This document shows positions 5,430 to 10,031 of a stretch of 10,031 nucleotides of DNA, piece after piece. The first letter of the stretch is position 1; each line of letters begins with the position of its first letter. A program made the translations under genes and the position numbers. This DNA is from Candidatus Neomicrothrix sp. UBA2110 (GTDB lineage: Bacteria > Actinomycetota > Acidimicrobiia > Acidimicrobiales > Poriferisodalaceae). The stretch lies in the NCBI GenBank assembly GCA_002331465.1, contig DCYM01000147.1, forward strand, positions 1 through 10,031, read 5' to 3'. Below the pieces are notes generated by a model. That model ran no database searches. It was not told the origin of the DNA and worked only from the letters and a program-made list of their open reading frames with translations.

Positions 5430-6667
5430 CCCGATGTATTACTCCAAAGGGCTCGCCCATTTTGCGTGAAGTCCACCGCCAAACCGCGCTCATGCATTGA
5501 TGCCCCAGGGCGCGCAGTTGGCGGACGACATTGGTAAGAAGGCTTGCTGTAAACGGCCCAATTGCTGGTGCCACAATGGGCCCGTCTCAACGCAATTTGC
5601 GACGTTGAACTACGGTACCCGCCTCCACCCAGGCGGATACCGTCCCGGGAAGAGGCCTTCAAAAGAGCGAGGAGTTTGTCGGCGATCGACTCATGGACTC
5701 GGATGCCCCAAACTGTCGAGAGTTCAGACCTGTCGAAATTGATGGAAGTCGGGGCACCAGCAATACCCAGCAATCTTCGCTGGCGCGCCTCCTCAGCTTC
5801 TCTGCGCTTGCGTTCTGCCTCACGCCGTAAACGTTCTTCTTCCAGTCGTTTCGCTTTTTCGGCCTTAATCACTCGAGATAGATTTTTGTTCTCCGCTTCG
5901 ATTTCTTTTGCCATCTCAGCATCAAGCTCCGCTAAAGCTGCAGCCTCATAGAGACGAACCTCCAGGCGTTCCTCTGCTTCAAGGACGACGCGTGCTTGCA
6001 AACCGACCGCCTCCAAGAGCTGTTCCAGCTGCACTTCTGCTTCGGACTGAAGCAACTCACGTCGAACAGCGGCTTCGTTCAAAGCTTTAGTGGCCACCTG
6101 CGTATCGATCTGAAGGGCTCGAAGTCGATCAGAAGTGTTGTTGATGTCTCCGAACGCGGCTCCGATCAACGTCTGCACGCGAGCCGCCTTGTAGATATCT
6201 CCCGTACGTGCCAAGCCAAAAGATCCCTCAATCGTGGAATCTCGGCCGATGTATGTCTGAAGAGCCAGATCATTAACTTGAGCCTTCAGCGTTGTCTGTT
6301 GGTCGGCGAGCTCCCCAGATTTACGTTCCGCTGCGGTGACAGCGAGGACCGCCCCCTCTAGTGCTCTTTCAGCGCGAGTGACATCGTCTCGTTGTTCGGC
6401 GACCAGCAACTCGAGATCAGCTAGAGCCTGCTCTACCTCGGAGACCTCGGCCGTAGCCGTGTCAATTACCTGAGCGTGACTAAGAATTTCTTTCTGAAAG
6501 ACGTCACGTTCTTTTCCGAGTTGCCTCACCTGCTGCTCAAGCGCTGCCTTGTCTTTTCTTAGCTGAGCACTGCTTTTACCAGCGCCGTTGGCGCTAGGAA
6601 CCGCAAGAACCGTGCCCATTAGCAATACGGCGATTGCCGATGCAGCGAAGCGAAATAGGCGTGGCAG
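5342..6667 (-). CDS. Secreted coiled-coil M15 family D,D-peptidase (VanY-like), probable CTG start
   Basis: A 441-residue cell-envelope peptidase, expected to cut D-Ala-D-Ala-type peptide ends of peptidoglycan outside the membrane. From a CTG at 6667 the protein opens with a good signal peptide: basic PRLFRF, a hydrophobic run to about residue 23, and a likely cleavage site near 26-29. Residues about 31-310 are Glu/Arg/Ala-rich heptad-like coiled coil, as in CwlO/PcsB/RipC-type hydrolases. The C-terminal M15B domain has SMHERGLAVDF with zinc ligands His392 and Asp399, and SEPWHW with catalytic Glu432 and zinc ligand His435. Two cysteines just before it could form a disulfide. Why CTG: AAGGA lies 8 bases upstream. 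The only in-frame alternatives, TTG 6625 and ATG 6619, have no ribosome site and cut off half the signal peptide. It is convergent with imuB and 73 bases behind the FAH-family gene. The coiled coil suggests control by an FtsEX-like partner (inference). Confidence 0.88.
   Translation of the reverse strand: MPRLFRFAASAIAVLLMGTVLAVPSANGAGKSSAQLRKDKAALEQQVRQLGKERDVFQKEILSHAQVIDTATAEVSEVEQALADLELLVAEQRDDVTRAERALEGAVLAVTAAERKSGELADQQTTLKAQVNDLALQTYIGRDSTIEGSFGLARTGDIYKAARVQTLIGAAFGDINNTSDRLRALQIDTQVATKALNEAAVRRELLQSEAEVQLEQLLEAVGLQARVVLEAEERLEVRLYEAAALAELDAEMAKEIEAENKNLSRVIKAEKAKRLEEERLRREAERKRREAEEARQRRLLGIAGAPTSINFDRSELSTVWGIRVHESIADKLLALLKASSRDGIRLGGGGYRSSTSQIALRRAHCGTSNWAVYSKPSYQCRPPTARPGASMHERGLAVDFTQNGRALWSNTSGYRWLKRNAAKYGFRNLPSEPWHWSVNGR
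5364..5397. repeat. Two adjacent inverted repeats at the imuB / M15 peptidase 3' junction
   Basis: TGCCAAG and CTTGGCA (5364-5382) form a perfect 7-bp stem with a five-base loop. Two bases later TACGGA and TCCGTA (5385-5397) form a second 6-bp palindrome around one base. Both lie inside the last codons of the M15 peptidase gene and about 60-90 bases behind imuB. No T-run follows on either strand, so they are not classical terminators. They could slow or process the imuA'-imuB transcript, or be coincidence within coding sequence. Confidence 0.35.
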
Positions 6668-6705
6668 GTCGAAAATCCTTTTTCTTAGGGTTGTCGATCA
6701 AAGGT

Positions 6706-6722
6706 ACCGATCACTGGTCGGT
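6706..6722. terminator. Hairpin between the FAH-family and M15 peptidase genes
   Basis: ACCGATC and GGTCGGT form a 7-bp stem (one G-T pair) with a three-base loop, followed on the plus strand by TTTT. On the minus strand, the direction of the two flanking genes, one pair is lost and the following bases are only weakly T-rich. It may attenuate read-through from the FAH-family gene into the peptidase gene, but it is a weak candidate. Confidence 0.25.
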
Positions 6723-6740
6723 TTTGGGTATCGCCCTTAA

Positions 6741-7583
6741 CTAAATAATCTCATCTATGACCGTGTTGGCGAGAATGCCCAGATCCGTAACCTCGAATTC
6801 GACCGTGTCGCCGTGGGCTAACCACACCTGAGGTTCCATAGATCCACCCGTGCCTTCAGGTGAGCCGGTAGCGATTATGTCACCTGGTTCCAACGGCATT
6901 ATCTGTGACAGGTACGCGATGATTTCCTGAACGCTAAAGATCATTTCTTTAACACTCGCGTTTTGTCGCTCTTCCCCGTTGACCCGAGTCATCACTGAAA
7001 GCTTCGAAGGATCGGGGATTGAATCGTTGGTGACAATCCACGGACCACATGACCCTGACCGATAAAAGTTCTTTCCCGCTGCTACAGCGTGCCTCTGCCA
7101 ATCTCGAACCGACCCGTCATTCAAAACTGTGTACCCGGCGACATGCTCCAATGCCTGAGACTCAGAAATATGTCTGCCTGAACGACCAATTACCACCGCT
7201 AGCTCAACTTCATAATCAAGCTGTACTGACACGATCGGGCGGAGTAATTCGCCGTTGTGAGGAACTAAAGATCCCGGTGGTTTGTTGAAGTACACCGGTT
7301 GTTTCGGGGTTTTTACCTCCCCGCCGAGTGGATACTTCTTGTGATAATTAAGACCGGCACAAAGCAAGCGATGTTGATCTGCAATCGGCAAATCAAAAGA
7401 AATCGAGTCCCAAGAGTGATCAACCGGCACATTCTCGAAAGCGCGTATGTGGTCCATTTCCCCGATCGCGTCTCTCAAAGTAGTCGCTTTCATTCGTCGG
7501 CCTAGATTGATCACCCCCTCGGTTGTTCCGATGCCGTAGTGGCGTTCATCATTGATTCGAAAACTAAGAAGTCTCACGCTCAT
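6741..7583 (-). CDS. Fumarylacetoacetate hydrolase (FAH) family protein
   Basis: A 280-residue enzyme of the FAH superfamily: metal-dependent C-C hydrolases, decarboxylases or isomerases acting on 2-keto acids in aromatic and amino-acid breakdown. The N-terminal part has the usual small cap domain. The core shows CAGLNYHKK (75-83), YFNKPPGSLVPHN (98-110), LDYEVELAVVIG (122-133) with metal ligands Glu125 and Glu127, YTVLNDGSVRDWQ (151-163) with ligand Asp156, GKNF and GPWIVT (170-185), and PGDIIATGSPEGTG near the end. All metal ligands are present, so it should be active. The start is ATG 7583, or GTG 7577, which has AGGG eight bases upstream and gives the family-like beginning MRLLSF; the difference is two residues. 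The reading frame stays open further upstream into the HAD gene, but that part is not family-like. The exact substrate is unknown. Confidence 0.93.
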   Translation of the reverse strand: MSVRLLSFRINDERHYGIGTTEGVINLGRRMKATTLRDAIGEMDHIRAFENVPVDHSWDSISFDLPIADQHRLLCAGLNYHKKYPLGGEVKTPKQPVYFNKPPGSLVPHNGELLRPIVSVQLDYEVELAVVIGRSGRHISESQALEHVAGYTVLNDGSVRDWQRHAVAAGKNFYRSGSCGPWIVTNDSIPDPSKLSVMTRVNGEERQNASVKEMIFSVQEIIAYLSQIMPLEPGDIIATGSPEGTGGSMEPQVWLAHGDTVEFEVTDLGILANTVIDEII

Positions 7584-7616
7584 GACCCTAGCGATGACGA
7601 AGGGCCTGAGGTTATT

Positions 7617-8279
7617 GTGGCTAGCGTTCCAGTGGTGAGTCCACAAGCTGTGATCTTCGATGTCGGCGGAGTTCTTGTAGGGTCACCATTCCTTGCTGCT
7701 CTGCAATGGGCGAAGGATTGGGACCTTCCACAAGCAGCGCTAGAAAAGCTGTTCGGGGAATATTCTCGAAGCGTCCAACCGGGTGAGCAGCCTCCGATGT
7801 GGCACGAAGTGGAATGCGGTCGCGTTGCGCTTGCCGAGTTCGTAGAACATATGGGGCTAATCCTGGGACCTGAATTACCTAAAGGTCACAAAGCCAGAGG
7901 GCTGACGGCGTCAGACTTCGACCCATTCGCTGAGGCAGAACCTATTCCGATCATGATTGAACTGGCTGAGGAGATAAGGGACAGCGGTATTCGTACTGCA
8001 ATTCTTACCAACAATGTCAAAGAGTGGCGGAAGTGGAGAGACCGTATACCGATCGAGCACTTCGATCCGGTGATTGACTCGTGCGAAGTTGGTGTGCGAA
8101 AACCCGACCCTGCGGTCTATTCGCTTATCTGCAACCGCATGGGTGTAGCTCCCAGCAGTTGCCTCTTTCTTGATGATTACCCCGGAAATGTTGAAGCAGC
8201 GTTGGCGGCCGGGTTGGATGCTCTGCAGGTAACCGAAGATTTCGCAACCGCAGCGAGCAAGGTTCGAGAGCGTCTCTAA
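7617..8279 (+). CDS. HAD-superfamily hydrolase, subfamily IA (epoxide-hydrolase N-domain type)
   Basis: A 220-residue haloacid-dehalogenase fold enzyme, probably a phosphatase. Motif I is VIFDVGGVLVG (12-22), with nucleophile Asp15. The usual second aspartate is Gly17, as in the soluble epoxide hydrolase N-domain and ACAD10-like branch. Motif II is ILTNN (Thr131), motif III the lysine in VRKPDPAVY (Lys162), and motif IV LFLDDYPGNVEAA (Asp186, Asp187). Residues about 25-110 form the helical cap. I chose GTG 7617 because GAGG ends five bases before it and the protein then begins 11 residues before the first core strand. An upstream GTG at 7539 would run back across the start of the FAH-family gene. 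In eukaryotes related domains occur with acyl-CoA dehydrogenases (ACAD10), but the one in this window is 5 kb away. Substrate unknown. Confidence 0.92.
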   Translation: MASVPVVSPQAVIFDVGGVLVGSPFLAALQWAKDWDLPQAALEKLFGEYSRSVQPGEQPPMWHEVECGRVALAEFVEHMGLILGPELPKGHKARGLTASDFDPFAEAEPIPIMIELAEEIRDSGIRTAILTNNVKEWRKWRDRIPIEHFDPVIDSCEVGVRKPDPAVYSLICNRMGVAPSSCLFLDDYPGNVEAALAAGLDALQVTEDFATAASKVRERL

Positions 8280-8752
8280 TCGTCACGAATCAACCGGACT
8301 GGCTCGCCGCCGCCTGCTCTAATGGTGCGTTCGGCGCGTTCAATGTCCGCTCCATGAATGATGCCGACCCACTCTGGGAGCTCTAGGGGAACCTCAGGTC
8401 TATCGGTACGTAGAATCAGGCGGGCTTCGACATTGACCTTCCAGTCGCGAACCAACTCTGCCCTCTGACCGCGGATGGAAATGAGGTGAAGCCCACTTGC
8501 CGTCGCCGCCAGAACCGAACGTCTTCGGCGCGCAAAATGATCCCATCCCGCGAGCACTGATACGGCTAAAGGTAAAAGAGTTTCCCATAAGGACGCCAGT
8601 ACAAACCCGGCGGCACACAGAGCGCATCTTGCTACCAGTTCTCTACGTTGCACAGGTACTAAGCAGGGATCGCTAACTGTGACACCAGCCCGAATCTCCG
8701 TGCCGAGGACACGAGATAACAAGGCGCTGTCGGCGAGAGAGCGGCGACTCAT
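8276..8752 (-). CDS. Hypothetical protein with a hydrophobic segment
   Basis: A 158-residue protein I cannot assign. Residues about 39-69 are hydrophobic (CALCAAGFVLASLW, then LLPLAVSVLAGW) and are followed by a positive patch, HFARRRR. This could be one or two short membrane segments or a buried hairpin. The rest (about 78-158) alternates strand-like stretches such as SVLAATASGLHLISIRG and ends with a helix and a basic/acidic tail. That pattern is reminiscent of small PH-like actinobacterial proteins, but this is only an impression. It starts at ATG with no strong ribosome site, 46 bases after the amidase gene on the same strand, and so may be co-transcribed with it. Its TAG stop overlaps the TAA stop of the convergent HAD gene. 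Confidence 0.7.
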   Translation of the reverse strand: MSRRSLADSALLSRVLGTEIRAGVTVSDPCLVPVQRRELVARCALCAAGFVLASLWETLLPLAVSVLAGWDHFARRRRSVLAATASGLHLISIRGQRAELVRDWKVNVEARLILRTDRPEVPLELPEWVGIIHGADIERAERTIRAGGGEPVRLIRDD

Positions 8753-8798
8753 GAACGTGCCCAGCCGGCATGCTCATCGAGTTCCTCCCAAGACTGCC

Positions 8799-10031
8799 TC
8801 ATTGCGCGCACACGCCCGGTGTTCGGTGATGCCATGGTGCAGCGAGTTCGAGTTGCTTGCCCAGTTGCAGTAACGAAATTTCGCCGTGCATCGGACCAAC
8901 TAACTGAACCCCCACTGGTAGCCCTTTGTCATTTATATGGATGGGGAGCGAAATTGCTGGTTGCCCGGTGATATTGAACTGAGCGGTGAAGAGAAGCATT
9001 GCCCGCAACCGTTTGGTGCCCAGCTTGGGGTCCCTAAGCTCTCCGAGTTTCGGCGGTGGCTCAGCAAGGACAGGCGTCAACAAGATGTCGAACTCGTTCC
9101 ACCACTCGGCCATGCGCCTTGTGTACAAGTTGAACCACTCAACTGAAGCTAAATAGTCGGCTGCCGTGCGGCTTCGCCCGAACTCCACTAGAGCTCTCGT
9201 ATCAGCCTCCATGTCGTCGGGCTCGAACGCCCTTCCTATCGCTTCGCTCAGCTTGGCCACCGAGTGAGCCTCGTTCGATGCCATCACAATCTTGAAGTGT
9301 TCAAATAGATCGTCATCAAAAAGACCGACAGGGTTGTTGGACTCAACTTTGTGACCAAGACCCTCAAGCAGTAGTGCTGTTTTTTCGACGGCATCTACAC
9401 AATCAGAATGAACTGGCCCCCAGGCTGAACGCGTAGCGAATCCGATTCTTAGTGGACTTGGGTCAATCGAAGAAGCTTCCTCGAATGGCACCGTAGGCAT
9501 TGGAGCCCAGTATGGGTCGCCTGGCCATGGCCGAGAGATCCCATCCAATACTCGTGCACTGTCGCGAACCGTTCGAGTAACAACGCCATCAATCGCTGCA
9601 CCCGCCCATCCTTCTCCGATCTTGGGACCAAATGAAACCCGACCACGACTGGGTTTTAGGCCCACTAAACCGCATTCCGAAGCGGGAATTCTGATAGACC
9701 CCCCACCATCATTTGCGTGAGCGATAGGAACGATCCCTGCAGCTACGGCAGCGGCGGACCCGCCACTTGAACCGCCGGTCGAATGGCTCAAATCCCATGG
9801 ATTCTTGCAGGCCCCATAGGCAGTAGGTTCAGTCGTGATGGTGCCGCCGAACTCAGGAGTGTTGGTTCGACCAAAGTTCACCAGCCCTAAGCGATCAAAC
9901 ATCGTCGCTAGATGCGTCGTATGTTCAGCTCGGTAATCTGAATTACGGAGAGCCACGTTGCCTGCATGATAAGGATCGCCTTTAGTCATGACGGTCAGAT
10001 CCTTCGTAAGGAAGGGCACTCCCCACAGACT
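8799..10031 (-). CDS. Amidase signature family enzyme, NylA-like (5' end outside the window)
   Basis: This is the C-terminal 410 or so residues of an amidase-signature hydrolase, which splits amide or ester bonds through a Ser-cisSer-Lys triad. The frame runs off the right edge. The first visible residues, SLWGVPFLTKDL, hold the catalytic lysine, so perhaps 60-80 N-terminal residues are missing. Counting from the GTG at 10019, STGGSSGGSAAAVAAG (80-95) has the cis-serine at 84, and NDGGGSIRIPAS (103-114) has the nucleophile Ser108, at the correct 24-residue spacing. The NDGGGSIRIPA and GLVGLKPSRGRVSFGP wording is closer to 6-aminohexanoate cyclic-dimer hydrolase (NylA) type amidases than to GatA, whose usual motif is DTGGS. 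That makes tRNA amidation unlikely. FNITGQPAISLP near the end is the standard C-terminal motif. The substrate is unknown. It is first in a possible two-gene unit with the downstream hypothetical protein. Confidence 0.95.
   Translation of the reverse strand, partial: SLWGVPFLTKDLTVMTKGDPYHAGNVALRNSDYRAEHTTHLATMFDRLGLVNFGRTNTPEFGGTITTEPTAYGACKNPWDLSHSTGGSSGGSAAAVAAGIVPIAHANDGGGSIRIPASECGLVGLKPSRGRVSFGPKIGEGWAGAAIDGVVTRTVRDSARVLDGISRPWPGDPYWAPMPTVPFEEASSIDPSPLRIGFATRSAWGPVHSDCVDAVEKTALLLEGLGHKVESNNPVGLFDDDLFEHFKIVMASNEAHSVAKLSEAIGRAFEPDDMEADTRALVEFGRSRTAADYLASVEWFNLYTRRMAEWWNEFDILLTPVLAEPPPKLGELRDPKLGTKRLRAMLLFTAQFNITGQPAISLPIHINDKGLPVGVQLVGPMHGEISLLQLGKQLELAAPWHHRTPGVCAQ

Noticed and set aside
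5562..5951. Plus-strand frame of 129 codons rich in Ser/Arg/Ala
   Set aside because: It is the antisense reading of the Glu/Arg/Ala-rich coiled coil of the M15 peptidase, which explains its biased composition.
7539..7616. N-terminal extension of the HAD protein from an upstream GTG
   Set aside because: The extra 26 residues are polar and not family-like, and they would overlap the start of the FAH-family gene. GTG 7617 has a ribosome site and a family-like N terminus.
7584..7646. N-terminal extension of the FAH-family protein upstream of ATG 7583
   Set aside because: The added residues do not resemble the family, overlap the HAD gene start, and lack a ribosome site.

Overview
The window is about 10 kb of densely packed bacterial chromosome. 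It holds ten protein genes, two of them cut by the window edges, and no gap longer than about 110 bases. I see no tRNA, rRNA, CRISPR array, insertion sequence or phage gene. A diverged imuA'-imuB cassette of the actinobacterial type lies behind an actinobacterial/Gram-positive style LexA box. GTG and apparently CTG starts, a fatty-acid type acyl-CoA dehydrogenase and a coiled-coil/M15 envelope enzyme fit the same group. All this points to an actinomycete. The moderate base composition (near 50% GC by eye) suits a lower-GC lineage such as uncultured marine or freshwater Acidimicrobiia better than Streptomyces or Mycobacterium, but that placement is inference.

Left part (1-2865). The 3' part of rnhB (ribonuclease HII) overlaps a class I SAM-dependent methyltransferase by ATGA on the plus strand. 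An acyl-CoA dehydrogenase follows on the minus strand, convergent with the methyltransferase. It shares a short divergent upstream region with a small stand-alone Nfu/NifU N-terminal-domain protein on the plus strand.

Centre (2890-5430). A 14-bp perfectly palindromic LexA box precedes imuA', which is followed 18 bases later by imuB, a non-catalytic Y-family polymerase relative with a clamp-binding-like motif. These are two parts of the DNA-damage-inducible mutasome. The third part, the DnaE2/ImuC polymerase, is not next to them. Instead a 43-codon reading frame with a good ribosome binding site overlaps the imuB stop, and the locus then runs into a convergent peptidase gene.

Right part (5342-10031). 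On the minus strand is a secreted coiled-coil M15 D,D-peptidase that probably starts at a CTG codon. Upstream of it is a fumarylacetoacetate-hydrolase family enzyme. That gene stands head to head with a plus-strand HAD hydrolase of the soluble-epoxide-hydrolase N-domain type. The HAD gene converges, with overlapping stop codons, on a small hypothetical protein with a hydrophobic stretch. The hypothetical lies 46 bases behind a NylA-like amidase that runs off the right end.

Most of this is ordinary housekeeping and catabolic content. The points worth a second look are the SOS cassette without a neighbouring dnaE2, the coupled short ORF behind imuB, and the CTG start plus domain layout of the M15 protein. 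I found no convincing evidence for a wholly new system.
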